A DNA stretch of 36,068 nt. Origin: JAQVXR01 sp050945755 (GTDB taxonomy: Bacteria; Bacillota; Dehalobacteriia; Dehalobacteriales; Dehalobacteriaceae). A program made the position numbers and the translations under genes. Where the stretch lies: contig JBMNTN010000018.1 of NCBI GenBank assembly GCA_050945755.1, forward strand, positions 1 to 36,068. Reading direction: 5' to 3'. The notes beneath the pieces were generated by a model. The model ran no database searches. It had not been told where the DNA came from and saw only the letters and a program-made list of their open reading frames with translations. This document shows, piece after piece, positions 17,210-25,947 of the stretch (its first letter is position 1; the number at the start of each line of letters is the position of its first letter).

Positions 17210-18151
17210 TTACTTGCGCTTAATTAGTTGTTGCGCCGCAGAAACAATTTCTGCCGGCGTCAATGAATACTTCTCCAAAAGTTCCCCGGGCGCTCCGGAT
17301 TGACCGAACTCGTCTTTGATCCCGATTCTTTTCATAGGCACGGGACAATTTTCTCCAAGCACCTCTGCCACAGCAGAGCCCAGCCCTCCGATAATACTGT
17401 GTTCTTCTGCCGTCACAACAGCACCGGCTTTTTGCGCCAAAGAAACCAAGAGATCTTTATCCAAGGGTTTTATTGTATGAATGTTCAACACTGCGGCACT
17501 GATTCCCACTTCTTCCAAAGTCTCGGCAGCCTGCAGGCAGGCGTCAACCATAATCCCGGTGCCTACTAATAGAACATCTTTACCCTCTTTCAGCACGATC
17601 CCTTTGCCGATCTGGAATGAATCCCCTGCTTTTTTATTGATGGATGGAACTCCCGAACGGCCTAAGCGCAGGTAAACCGGGCCATCCCATTCCACAGCAG
17701 CTTTCACTGCCGCCTCCGCTTCCCCGGCATCTGCCGGCACAACTACTGTCATATTAGGCACCGACCGCATCAGAGAAATATCTTCGATCGCCTGGTGGGA
17801 TGCTCCGTCTTCTCCCACAGTGATCCCGGCATGTGTCGCAGCAATTTTAACGTTCAGTTTAGGATAAGCAATGGTATTTCGAATCTGTTCAAAAGCTCTG
17901 CCTATTGCAAACATAGCAAAGGTACTGACAAAAGGTATTTTTCCCGATGCCGCCAATCCTGCCGCCGTCCCCATTAAATTTTGTTCAGCAATCCCCACAT
18001 TAAAAAATCTTTCCGGGTAGACTTTAGCAAATTCCGCCGTCTTGGTGGATTTAGACAAGTCGGCATCCAGCACGACAATATTTTGATTAATTCCTCCCAG
18101 TTCCATCAGGGCTTTTCCGTAAGCCTCCCGAGTTGCAACCTTTTTAGCCAT
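17210..18151 (-). CDS. Transketolase C-terminal subunit (pyrimidine-binding and C-terminal domains)
   Basis: Half of a split transketolase. This 313-residue chain carries the pyrimidine-binding domain with the catalytic-type Glu in VGIAEQNLMGTAAGLA, the ATHAGITVGEDGASHQ segment, and a C-terminal domain (VVTAEEHSIIGGLGSAVAEV). It transfers two-carbon ketol units in the non-oxidative pentose phosphate pathway, together with the N-terminal subunit encoded 22 bases upstream. GGAGG precedes the ATG by seven bases. Split transketolases are common in Clostridia and archaea, so this is not a broken gene. Confidence 0.93.
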   Translation of the reverse strand: MAKKVATREAYGKALMELGGINQNIVVLDADLSKSTKTAEFAKVYPERFFNVGIAEQNLMGTAAGLAASGKIPFVSTFAMFAIGRAFEQIRNTIAYPKLNVKIAATHAGITVGEDGASHQAIEDISLMRSVPNMTVVVPADAGEAEAAVKAAVEWDGPVYLRLGRSGVPSINKKAGDSFQIGKGIVLKEGKDVLLVGTGIMVDACLQAAETLEEVGISAAVLNIHTIKPLDKDLLVSLAQKAGAVVTAEEHSIIGGLGSAVAEVLGENCPVPMKRIGIKDEFGQSGAPGELLEKYSLTPAEIVSAAQQLIKRK

Positions 18152-18173
18152 CTATCTGCCTCCGTTTCCTGTC

Positions 18174-18995
18174 TCAGCGGCTCAGTTCCGCCAGCGCTTT
18201 TTCTGCTTCTTCCGGCTTTGGGGCAACTCCGTGCCAGCCGGCGGCGTCTTCCATAAAAGAAACGCCCTTTCCTTTCACTGTTTCCGCAATAATCATCGTG
18301 GGTTTGCCTTTAACGGTTTTCGCCTTAGCCAAAGCAGCTGCTATCTCCTCCATGTTGTGGCCGTCAATCACTTCCACATGCCAACCAAAAGCACGCCACT
18401 TTTCATCGAGAGGTTCTGGAGACATGACTTCCGATATCTTCCCGTCAATCTGTAAACCGTTATGATCTAAAATTGCCGTCAAGTTGTCCAGCTTATAATG
18501 AGCAGCCAGCATCGCCGCCTCCCAAATCTGCCCCTCCTGGCTTTCCCCGTCGCCAATTAAAACATAAACCCGATAACTCTTTTCATCCAGTTTCCCGGCC
18601 AGCGCCATGCCATTAGCCGCTGATAAACCCTGCCCCAAGGACCCGGTGGAAATCTCCACTCCCGGCACCTTTTTCATATCAGGATGGCCCTGCAGCCTGC
18701 TCCCGATTTTTCTTAATGTGAGCAGTTCCTCCTTGGGAAAATAGCCTCTTTCCGCAAGTGCGGCATAAAGCACCGGAGCTGCATGGCCTTTGGAAAGAAC
18801 AAAGCGATCCCGGTCCGGCAGGTGCGGATTATCCGGGTCAATCTTCATCTCGTAAAAATAAAGCACGGTTAAAATATCCGCTGCCGAGAGGGACCCTCCC
18901 GGGTGCCCCGACCCTGCTTCTGCCAACATGGAAATAATGTCTTTTCTGATTTCCCGGGCCTTTTCCGTCAACATTCCCACTGTGTCCTGATTCAT
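18174..18995 (-). CDS. Transketolase N-terminal subunit (thiamine pyrophosphate domain)
   Basis: The 273-residue PP domain of split transketolase. It shows SGHPGGSLSAADI, FVLSKGHAAPVLYAALAE and the TPP/Mg motif GDGESQEGQIWEAAMLA continuing to DHNGLQ. GGAGG lies ten bases before the ATG at 18995. The stop precedes the C-terminal subunit by 22 bases and the gene begins 20 bases past the YitT-family gene, so the three are probably co-transcribed. Confidence 0.94.
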   Translation of the reverse strand: MNQDTVGMLTEKAREIRKDIISMLAEAGSGHPGGSLSAADILTVLYFYEMKIDPDNPHLPDRDRFVLSKGHAAPVLYAALAERGYFPKEELLTLRKIGSRLQGHPDMKKVPGVEISTGSLGQGLSAANGMALAGKLDEKSYRVYVLIGDGESQEGQIWEAAMLAAHYKLDNLTAILDHNGLQIDGKISEVMSPEPLDEKWRAFGWHVEVIDGHNMEEIAAALAKAKTVKGKPTMIIAETVKGKGVSFMEDAAGWHGVAPKPEEAEKALAELSR

Positions 18996-19015
18996 TTTGC
19001 ATGTACCTCCGTCTA

Positions 19016-19867
19016 TTAACTGAACTTTTTAAATCCTTCCCCCAAAACCTCGCTGGCATTGGCTACAATCACAAAGGCATCAGGGTCAACACTATAAACA
19101 ATGCTTTTCAATGTTGTCACCTCCGACTGGCTCACCACACAGAGGAGCACGTCCCGTTCAATAGACGTATACCCCCCTCTGCCCTGAAGTGCGGTAACAC
19201 CCCGATTCATCTTGTGCAGCAGTTCACTGCTAATCACTTCAAATTTATCAGAAATAATTAGCGCCGCCCGGGTATAGGCAACGCCTTCCTGGACAAGATC
19301 AATCATCCGGCTGGTGACATATACTGCAACTAAAGCATAAAGGGCACTTTCTAAATTAAAAACAATCCCGGCAAGAACAATTACCACACCGTCAATAAAC
19401 AGGAGAGAAAAACCCAAGCTTACCTTGAAAAACTTATTAATTAATGCTGCCGCCAAATCCGTCCCGCCCGTTGTCCCCTGGGAACGAAAAACAATGCCCA
19501 GTCCCAGGCCGGTAACCACTCCACCGTAAATAGACGCGAGAAGCGGATCCCTGGTCCAGGGCTCAGTGATATAGACAGCTATAAAGTCAATAAAAAGGGA
19601 GATGACAAATGTCCCATACAGCGATTTAATCCCAAAATGCATACCCAGTTCCTTAATGCATAAAAGGAGCAAAGGTAGATTGATGATAAACATGGTTACC
19701 CCGACCGGGAACCCAAAAACATAAAACAAAATAGTCGCTAAACCGCTAACACCACCGGCAGCAATTTTGTTTGGAATTAAAAAAGCTGTCAGGCCGAGGG
19801 CAGTAATTAAACTGCCCACCGTTACCCCCAGCAAATCCCGAAAGAGCGTCCGGGAAAAGCGTTTCAT
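19016..19867 (-). CDS. YitT/DUF161-DUF2179 family membrane protein
   Basis: A 283-residue membrane protein. Five or so hydrophobic segments fill residues 10-195, including the family segment IPNKIAAGGVSGLATIL and FRSQGTTGGTDLAAALI. A C-terminal cytoplasmic DUF2179 domain follows (about 200-283: RGVTALQGRGGYTSIERDVLLCVVSQSEV). Function is unknown; B. subtilis has a paralogue in the equivalent position near prfB. The frame extends to GTG 19885, but ATG 19867 has a better-placed GGGAGTGG and a typical MKRFSRTLF N terminus. Confidence 0.9.
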   Translation of the reverse strand: MKRFSRTLFRDLLGVTVGSLITALGLTAFLIPNKIAAGGVSGLATILFYVFGFPVGVTMFIINLPLLLLCIKELGMHFGIKSLYGTFVISLFIDFIAVYITEPWTRDPLLASIYGGVVTGLGLGIVFRSQGTTGGTDLAAALINKFFKVSLGFSLLFIDGVVIVLAGIVFNLESALYALVAVYVTSRMIDLVQEGVAYTRAALIISDKFEVISSELLHKMNRGVTALQGRGGYTSIERDVLLCVVSQSEVTTLKSIVYSVDPDAFVIVANASEVLGEGFKKFS

Positions 19868-19904
19868 GCATTTATCCACTCCCACTCATGATCAAAAGAA
19901 ATAA

Positions 19905-21009
19905 TTAGTCCTTTCTCAGAAAGCGGCGCAGATAGGCGGAAATAAATACGTCCAGTTCCCCGTCCATTACCGCATCCACATTACCCACTTCTACTCCTGT
20001 CCGGTGGTCTTTCACCAATCGGTAGGGTTGGAAAACATAGGAACGAATTTGGCTCCCCCAGGCAATCTCTTGCTGATCCCCCCGCAGTTCCGCCATCTGC
20101 TCCTCCTGCTCCCGACGTTTAATTTCCAAAAGTCTCGCTCTAAGCAATTTCATGGCCTTATCCCGATTGGCATGCTGGGACCGTTCATCCTGACACTGGA
20201 CCACGATACCGGTGGGAATATGCGTAATTCGCACCGCGGAATCCGTCTTATTCAAATGCTGGCCGCCTTTACCCCCGGAACGGTAAGTATCAATCCGCAA
20301 ATCATCTGGGTTAACCTCCACCTCATCATCATATTCCACCTGAGGCAGTACATCCATGGAAGCAAACGAAGTATGCCTGCGCCCATTGGTATCAAAGGGA
20401 GAAATGCGCACCAGACGGTGTACACCTTTTTCTGACTTTAAATAACCAAAAGCATTCATCCCTTCAACAGAAAGAGTGACACTCTTTACTCCTGCTTCAT
20501 CGCCGGGAAGGTAATCCAACACTTCTACCTTAAATCCTTCCCGCTCACAATAACGGGTATACATGCGCATGAGCATCTCTACCCAATCTTGCGCTTCTGT
20601 TCCCCCGGCGCCGGCATGAAGGGCGAGGATAGCATTATGGCTGTCATAGCGTCCGGAAAGTAAAAGCTCTAATTCTAAGCTATCGAGAGCTTTGATAAAA
20701 TCGCTCAGCAAAGTGCTGATCTCTGTTTCCACCGACTCGTCATTTTCCTCTTGTCCCAATTCCCATAGGGTCCGGATGTCCTCCAGCTTGGCCTCCAGCT
20801 CATAATAGCGCTTTACTCTCTCTTTTAGACCGGTAATTCTTTGGAGCACCTTTTGGGCATTTTCCCGATCATCCCAGAAACCGCTCTCGAATGTCTTTTC
20901 TTCCAGGTCGGCAATTTCTTTTCCTTTGCCGGCCAGGTCAAAGAGAAGCCCTCAATTCTACCAGGCGTCGATTTGTTTCTTCCAAAATACCTTTTAAATC
21001 ATCAAGCAC
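19905..21009 (-). CDS. prfB: Peptide chain release factor 2, with programmed +1 frameshift
   Basis: RF2 ends translation at UGA and UAA. The gene is in two frames. A 23-codon zero frame starts at GTG 21009, with GGGAGG seven bases upstream, and stops at in-frame TGA 20940-20938. Skipping the T at 20940 continues as GAC and gives 344 more residues, 367 in total. The mature protein has the codon-recognition tripeptide region (with RISPFDTNGRRHTSF), the peptidyl-hydrolysis motif GGKGGQHLN (Gln modified by PrmC) and SQIRSYVFQPYRLVKDHRT. The zero-frame start overlaps the secA stop by eight bases. A single-frame reading from 20849 would lose about 53 N-terminal residues. Confidence 0.95.
20937..20943 (-). 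promoter_or_regulatory. RF2 autoregulatory frameshift site CTTTGAC
   Basis: The minus strand reads AGG-GCT-TCT-CTT-TGA-C. This is the conserved slippery CTT followed by UGA-C, with a purine-rich SD-like GAGGG a few bases upstream. Low RF2 lets the ribosome pause at UGA and slip +1, restoring synthesis. The SD-like element is weaker than the AGGGGG of E. coli. Confidence 0.95.
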
Positions 21010-23617
21010 TAATATCCCTCCCACAGCATTTCTTATATTTTTTCCCGCTCCCGCATGGACAGGGATCATTGCGCCCTACTTGTTTCCCTTTGCGCACCGG
21101 TTTTTTCGGTCCCTCTTCCACATTTTTATTTTCCACAACGTTCTTACGCTGCTGCGGCTCTTCTACTACAGTAACCCGCATGAGATAGCGCACTACCTCC
21201 GATTGAATCTCCCCAATCATCTCGTTAAACATGTTATAAGCTTCAAATTTATATTCCACAAGGGGATCTTTTTGCCCATAAGCCCTCAGGCCGATTCCCT
21301 GGCGCAATTGGTCCATCGCATCCAGATGATCCATCCATTTACTGTCCACAACTTTGAGGATAACCAGCCGTTCCAACTGGCGCAAAGTATCCGGCCCCAG
21401 TTCTGCTTCCCTCTTTTCATAATACTCCCTGCTTTTTTCCTCCAGAAACTGAGGAATCTCATCTTTGCTCATCTGGGCCAGGTCATCAGCCTTTAAACCA
21501 TGATTAGGCCAAAAAAGACCGGCTGCATCTATGAGCGCGTCCAGGTCCCATTCCTCGGGATGAGGGCTGCCCCCGGCAAATGATGCTACCGTTTTTTCCA
21601 CCACATCATGAATCATGTCAAGAATGGTATCCTTTAAGTTTTCCCCGGTTAAAACCTGGCGGCGCTGCCGATAAATGACTTCCCTCTGCTTGTTCATCAC
21701 ATCGTCATATTCCAGGACATGCTTACGAATATCGAAGTTTTTCGCTTCCACCTTTTTTTGGGCTGATTCGATTGACCGGGAAATCAGGGAGTGGTCGATG
21801 GGCATGGTATCATCCATCCCTAGCTTATCCATTAAGCCTGTGACATTGTCGGAACCGAAAAGACGCATTAAATCATCTTCCATGGAAATAAAAAACTTGC
21901 TTGAGCCCGGGTCACCTTGACGGCCTGCCCGGCCTCGGAGCTGGTTATCGATCCGCCGGCTCTCATGGCGTTCTGTTCCGATAATATGCAATCCACCCAA
22001 TGCTACGACTTTTTCTCTTTCCGCATCGGTTTGCTGCTTAAACTTTTCGATCAGCCGGTCTAATTCTTTCTCATCATTGATGTCGCCTGATGTTCTTAGC
22101 TCTGCCTGAGCCAAAAACTCCGGATTCCCCCCTAAAACAATGTCGGTCCCCCGACCGGCCATATTGGTGGCAATGGTTACCTGTCCTAACCTTCCGGCTT
22201 GGGCAACAATCTCTGCTTCTTTATCATGATATTTAGCGTTTAATACCTGATGGGGAACACCCCTCCGCTTCAAGTTTTCACTTAATTCCTCTGATTTTTC
22301 AATGGAAATGGTGCCAACCAAAACAGGCTGACCGCTCTGGTGCTTCTCCACAATTTCTTCCACGACAGCATTAATCTTCCCTTTAGCAGAACGGTAAACC
22401 ACATCAGGATAGTCTTTACGTATCATGGGCATATTGGTAGGCACTACGACCACATCAAATCCATAAATTTTCCGGAACTCTTCCTCCTCGGTGGCTGCCG
22501 TACCTGTCATGCCGGCAATTTTTTCATACATGCGGAAGAAGTTCTGAAAAGTAATTGTCGCCAAGGTCTGTGATTCCCGTTCGATTTTAACCCCTTCCTT
22601 GGCCTCAATTGCCTGGTGCAAACCTTCGCTGTAACGGCGGCCGAACATAAGCCGGCCAGTAAACTCATCAACAATAATGACCTCACCGTCTTTTACCACA
22701 TAATCCCGGTCTCTTTTAAACAGGGTATGGGCTTTTAATGCCTGATTGACATGATGGCTTAACTCAATATTGTTATCATCATAAAGGTTCTCCAACCCAA
22801 GCATCTTTTCCACTCTGTCCACCCCTTGTTCGGACAGAGTCACTACTCGAGCCTTTTCGTCAATATTATAGTCCTCATCTTTTTTCAGCCGGGGGATGAT
22901 TTTCGCCACCGTGTAGTATAGTTGGGTAGGTTTATCCGCTTGGCCGGAAATAATTAAAGGCGTCCGCGCCTCATCAATCAAAATGCTGTCCACCTCGTCC
23001 ACAATGGCATAATTCAACTCTCTCTGCACCATATGGTCCGGGTGGATCGCCATATTATCCCGCAAATAATCAAAACCAAACTCATTGTTGGTACCATATG
23101 TGACATCCGCCCCATAGGCGGCCTTCCGCTCGGTAAAATCCAACCCGTGAGCAATCAGCCCCACCTCTAAACCGAGAAACCGATAGATACGCCCCATCCA
23201 TTCGCTATCCCGGCGGGCCAAGTAATCATTAACGGTAACCACATGCACGCCGCGGCCAGTTAAAGCATTAAGATAGACAGGAAGGGTGGCGACAAGGGTT
23301 TTCCCTTCCCCGGTTTTCATTTCAGCGATACGCCCGTCATGAAGGACCATTCCGCCGATCAACTGCACATCAAAATGGCGCATGCCTAAAATACGCCGGG
23401 AAGCTTCCCGCACTACGGCAAAGGCCTCCGGCAAGAGTTCCTTCAGATCTGCTCCGTTGGCAATCCTCGTTTTAAATTCTCCGGTTTTCCCTTGGAGTTG
23501 GGCATCGGATAATTTCTCTATCTCCGGTTCCCAGGCATTGACCTCTTCTGCTGTTTTGCTGTATCGCTTGATATCTCGGGCATTATCATCTAAAAGGTTC
23601 TTTATGAACTTAAACAA
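21002..23617 (-). CDS. secA: Preprotein translocase motor ATPase SecA
   Basis: A cytoplasmic and membrane-peripheral ATPase that drives proteins through SecYEG. From TTG 23617 it is 871 residues. It has Walker A MKTGEGKTLVATLP, the DEAD-type VDEVDSILIDEART, the preprotein cross-linking domain, NBD2 (TNMAGRGTDIVLGG, LRGRAGRQGDPG), helical scaffold and wing domains, and a C-terminal zinc tail CPCGSGKKYKKCC. The longer open frame to 23695 adds a 26-residue N terminus absent from SecA. GGAGGTG at 23623-23629, five bases before TTG 23617, fixes the start as (M)FKFIKNLLDDN. It is translationally coupled to prfB. A terminator-like hairpin lies about 80 bases upstream. Confidence 0.96.
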   Translation of the reverse strand: MFKFIKNLLDDNARDIKRYSKTAEEVNAWEPEIEKLSDAQLQGKTGEFKTRIANGADLKELLPEAFAVVREASRRILGMRHFDVQLIGGMVLHDGRIAEMKTGEGKTLVATLPVYLNALTGRGVHVVTVNDYLARRDSEWMGRIYRFLGLEVGLIAHGLDFTERKAAYGADVTYGTNNEFGFDYLRDNMAIHPDHMVQRELNYAIVDEVDSILIDEARTPLIISGQADKPTQLYYTVAKIIPRLKKDEDYNIDEKARVVTLSEQGVDRVEKMLGLENLYDDNNIELSHHVNQALKAHTLFKRDRDYVVKDGEVIIVDEFTGRLMFGRRYSEGLHQAIEAKEGVKIERESQTLATITFQNFFRMYEKIAGMTGTAATEEEEFRKIYGFDVVVVPTNMPMIRKDYPDVVYRSAKGKINAVVEEIVEKHQSGQPVLVGTISIEKSEELSENLKRRGVPHQVLNAKYHDKEAEIVAQAGRLGQVTIATNMAGRGTDIVLGGNPEFLAQAELRTSGDINDEKELDRLIEKFKQQTDAEREKVVALGGLHIIGTERHESRRIDNQLRGRAGRQGDPGSSKFFISMEDDLMRLFGSDNVTGLMDKLGMDDTMPIDHSLISRSIESAQKKVEAKNFDIRKHVLEYDDVMNKQREVIYRQRRQVLTGENLKDTILDMIHDVVEKTVASFAGGSPHPEEWDLDALIDAAGLFWPNHGLKADDLAQMSKDEIPQFLEEKSREYYEKREAELGPDTLRQLERLVILKVVDSKWMDHLDAMDQLRQGIGLRAYGQKDPLVEYKFEAYNMFNEMIGEIQSEVVRYLMRVTVVEEPQQRKNVVENKNVEEGPKKPVRKGKQVGRNDPCPCGSGKKYKKCCGRDISA

Positions 23618-23699
23618 TTCTCCACCTCCAATTCCAAAAATAATTAAATCGCTTCCCCAGTGTTTTAAGCAGTAAAAACCGCCGCAATCTGTCAATAAA

Positions 23700-23722
23700 G
23701 AAAAACTTGGCTTGCGCCAAGT
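23700..23722 (-). terminator. Terminator or attenuator upstream of secA
   Basis: On the minus strand ACTTGGC (23722-23716), loop GCAA and GCCAAGT (23711-23705), followed directly by TTTTC-TTT. It lies between the promoter at 23821-23849 and secA. It could end a short RNA, end the hpf-DUF5317 transcript, or attenuate secA. Confidence 0.75.
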
Positions 23723-23814
23723 CTCTGACGCAGGCAGAAGCTTTACCTTTCCCAGTATCCCAGTCTGATAGCATGAAATAAGGAACCATACGGTTCCTTA
23801 TGATACTATGTCAT
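23700..23814 (-). ncRNA. Candidate ~115-nt structured RNA or secA leader
   Basis: Bounded by a good sigma-A-type promoter and the terminator above. Its 5' part folds as ATAAGGAACC-ATAC-GGTTCCTTAT (23778-23801 region), a 10-bp perfect stem. This is extended outward by an ATAG-x-AT helix (23768-23776 with 23802-23809) to about 19 pairs with one mismatch and a small bulge. The 3' half is a purine-rich linker followed by the terminator. I recognise no known riboswitch consensus in it. Evidence is structural only. Confidence 0.45.
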
Positions 23815-23820
23815 CATATA

Positions 23821-23849
23821 ATTTTAACATCAAGCCTTCGAATATTCAA
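23821..23849 (-). promoter_or_regulatory. Candidate promoter of the secA-upstream RNA
   Basis: On the minus strand TTGAAT (23849-23844), a 17-base spacer and TAAAAT (23826-23821). The spacing is optimal and the -10 is one base from consensus. Confidence 0.55.
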
Positions 23850-23857
23850 GTTTATCA

Positions 23858-23872
23858 GGGTCTCACAGACCC
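23858..23872 (-). terminator. Short hairpin just past the DUF5317 stop
   Basis: GGGTCT-CAC-AGACCC, a 6-bp perfect stem flanked by ATC/GAT, two bases past the stop codon. No T-tract follows, so it may be an RNA 3' stabiliser rather than a terminator. Confidence 0.35.
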
Positions 23873-23874
23873 GA

Positions 23875-24444
23875 TTAGAATTTCATTTTCCGCACGGAAG
23901 TCAGTTTCGCACAAACCTGGTCACCCCTCATCATCTGAAAAACAAACCAAAATAACCCCGCGGAAGCAAAAATATCTCCTAAGCTTAAAACCCGAGTTTT
24001 TTGCCAGGGCAGGACCATCACATCCCCCAGCCAGGGAAGGTAAGTGCTCTCCGTAATCAGGGTGTTTGTCACCAAATTTCCCGCCTGAAGAGCACTGAGA
24101 TATTCCAGGTCTAATCCGTTTGTTGTGGTTGGCATTGCCCCGCCGTTTATCATAACTACCAATAAATTGCATAGTAGACCCAGCGCCAAGATTTTTATCC
24201 CGGACATCCTCCGATACTGCCAAAGAAAAATAAAAAACATTATATAAGACAAAAGATATAATCCCTGTCGCCATTGGAATATTTCCTGATAGCCCCTAGC
24301 CCCAAAATATTCCATACCGATCAGAATCAGAATGGCACCTAACACCGGCAAAAAGTATTTTAGTCTAATTTGAGCTAAATTTGTTATACTGCCCTTTGCC
24401 AGCCACCCGGCGATGATGCCAACGATGATTGCTTCGTATAACAC
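23875..24444 (-). CDS. DUF5317-like small integral membrane protein
   Basis: A 189-residue membrane protein with about four to five hydrophobic segments. It carries the motif VVMINGGAMPTTTNGL near residues 95-110, which I associate with DUF5317. A hydrophilic loop (SALQAGNLVTNTLITESTYLPWLGDVM) and one further membrane segment (FASAGLFWFVFQM) follow. Function unknown. It lies between hpf and secA, downstream of the hpf terminator. No strong ribosome site beyond GGAGGGATAAAG before the ATG at 24444. Confidence 0.75.
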   Translation of the reverse strand: MLYEAIIVGIIAGWLAKGSITNLAQIRLKYFLPVLGAILILIGMEYFGARGYQEIFQWRQGLYLLSYIMFFIFLWQYRRMSGIKILALGLLCNLLVVMINGGAMPTTTNGLDLEYLSALQAGNLVTNTLITESTYLPWLGDVMVLPWQKTRVLSLGDIFASAGLFWFVFQMMRGDQVCAKLTSVRKMKF

Positions 24445-24575
24445 TTTATCCCTCCGTTTTAGCTTATTGCATGGTTATAATCTCGTCTCCAATTTTATAT
24501 AAAGACCGGACAAATTTATTGTTCAAATTCTACTCAAAGTCAAATTTTCCTTTTTTTCTTACAATTTTTTAATGT

Positions 24576-24605
24576 AAAAGCCGGATGTATAAGATACACC
24601 CGGCT
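24576..24605 (-). terminator. Intrinsic terminator of hpf
   Basis: On the minus strand AGCCGGGTGTAT-CTT-ATACATCCGGCT: a 12-bp stem with one G-U pair, followed by TTTTAC. It begins 25 bases past the hpf stop. Confidence 0.85.
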
Positions 24606-24630
24606 CTTTGAACTTAATCAGGTATTTGAT

Positions 24631-25155
24631 TTAGAATTCCGGTTCGATTAACCCATAGTTTCCGTCTTTTCTTTTGTAAATGACGTTAACCTCATCCGTT
24701 TCCCCGTTGGCAAAAACAAAAAAGTTATGTCCCAAAAGATTCATCTGCATAATCGCCTCTTCGATCGGCATCGGTTTGATGGCAAAGCGTTTGGTGCGCA
24801 TTATCTTAGGTTCATCATCATCCCCTCCGGCAGGCGGCGCCGCCAAATCCTTGATACTCTTGTTTTTCAATTTGCGATTTAAGCGAGTTTTATATTTTTC
24901 GATCTGTTTTTCCAGCTTCTCAACCACCAAATCAATGGAGCTGTACATATCCCCTGTTTGCTCTTCGCCTCGGAGAATAAATCCATTCAAGGGCATCGTG
25001 ACTTCTACACGGTGGCGGTCCTTTTCTACCAGCAGAGTTACCTGTGCCTCATCTAATTCACCAATAAACTTGTCAAGCTTGCCGACTCTCTTCTCTACGT
25101 ATTCACGCAGAGCGCCGGTTACCTCAATATTCCTGCCTTTAATGATAATTCTCAT
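24631..25155 (-). CDS. hpf: Long-form ribosome hibernation promoting factor
   Basis: Dimerises 70S ribosomes into inactive 100S particles in stationary phase. The 174-residue protein has an N-terminal S30AE domain (about 1-105: RIIIKGRNIEVTGALREYVEKRVGKLDK) and a C-terminal dimerisation domain (about 120-174: IMRTKRFAIKPMPIEEAIMQMNLLGHNFFVF), which defines the long form. ATG 25155 has AAGGAG eight bases upstream; an earlier in-frame start at 25173 would precede that site. Location next to secA-prfB is the standard Firmicutes arrangement. Confidence 0.95.
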   Translation of the reverse strand: MRIIIKGRNIEVTGALREYVEKRVGKLDKFIGELDEAQVTLLVEKDRHRVEVTMPLNGFILRGEEQTGDMYSSIDLVVEKLEKQIEKYKTRLNRKLKNKSIKDLAAPPAGGDDDEPKIMRTKRFAIKPMPIEEAIMQMNLLGHNFFVFANGETDEVNVIYKRKDGNYGLIEPEF

Positions 25156-25207
25156 AGTACCATCTCCTTCCACCGTTCTATATTAGTATTATTCCCGAAA
25201 TATGAAA

Positions 25208-25232
25208 AAAATCCTTCCGTATGTTTAAAGGA
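25208..25232 (-). terminator. Possible terminator of the amino-acid ABC operon
   Basis: On the minus strand TCCTT...AAGGA form a 5-bp stem followed by TTTTTTT. The 5' arm overlaps the ATPase stop codon. The stem is weak. Confidence 0.35.
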
Positions 25233-25947
25233 CCTTGCTTAAAAACGCCTTTGTCCTTTCGTTATTCGGCCGGGAAAATATTTCTTCCGGTGTTCCCTCT
25301 TCTACAATCATCCCATCATCCATGAAGAGCACCCGGTCTCCCACTTCCCGGGCAAAACCCATTTCGTGGGTAACCACTACCATCGTCATTCCTTCTTTGG
25401 CTAAATCTTTCATCACATTAAGAACTTCGCCCACCATCTCCGGATCAAGGGCTGAAGTTGGCTCATCAAAAAGCATCACCTTTGGTTTCATCGCCAAAGC
25501 CCGGGCGATTGCTACCCGCTGCATCTGGCCACCGGAAAGTTGAGCGGGAAAAACATCCGCTTTATCACTCAAACCTACCTTCTTGAGAAGCCGCCTGCTT
25601 ACTTCTAACGCTTCTTGCTTCGGCATTTTCCGCACTTTAATGGGCGCCAAAGCAACATTCTGGAGAGCTGTCATATGTGGGAAAAGGTTAAACCGTTGAA
25701 AGACCATGCCCACTTCTTCCCGCATCCGATTAATGTTAGTTTTCTTATCTGTTAGAGAAATCCCATCTATGATAATTTCCCCCGCGGTAGGAGATTCCAA
25801 TAAATTCAGGCAGCGCAGAAAGGTGCTTTTCCCTGAACCACTAGGGCCGATCACTACCACCACTTCTTGTTCTTTAATATGATTGGTAATATTTTTTAAA
25901 ACCTTTAAAGAACCAAAATTTTTCGAGAGGTTGTTAACTATGATCAC
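25225..25947 (-). CDS. Polar amino-acid ABC transporter ATP-binding protein (GlnQ-like)
   Basis: A 240-residue ATPase energising import by the permease and binding protein upstream. It has Walker A GPSGSGKST, the PAAT-typical RCLNLLESPTAG and VGMVFQRFNLFPHMTALQN segments, signature LSGGQMQRVAIARALA, Walker B VMLFDEPTSALDPE and the H-loop VVTHEMGFAREV. GTG 25947 is preceded by AAAGGAGG. The start overlaps the end of the permease gene by 14 bases, indicating coupled translation. Amino-acid specificity cannot be assigned. Confidence 0.93.
   Translation of the reverse strand: MIIVNNLSKNFGSLKVLKNITNHIKEQEVVVVIGPSGSGKSTFLRCLNLLESPTAGEIIIDGISLTDKKTNINRMREEVGMVFQRFNLFPHMTALQNVALAPIKVRKMPKQEALEVSRRLLKKVGLSDKADVFPAQLSGGQMQRVAIARALAMKPKVMLFDEPTSALDPEMVGEVLNVMKDLAKEGMTMVVVTHEMGFAREVGDRVLFMDDGMIVEEGTPEEIFSRPNNERTKAFLSKVL

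Noticed and set aside
17210..18995. Broken transketolase gene (frameshift)
   Set aside because: Two separate ORFs with their own ribosome sites and a 22-base gap match the known split transketolase subunits.
23618..23695. 26-residue N-terminal extension of SecA
   Set aside because: Not found in SecA proteins; a strong GGAGGTG site lies inside this stretch and directs the TTG at 23617.
25156..25224. raiA-motif RNA, which is often adjacent to hpf/raiA genes
   Set aside because: Only about 70 bases lie between hpf and the upstream ATPase gene, too short for that ~200-nt RNA, and no matching structure is apparent.
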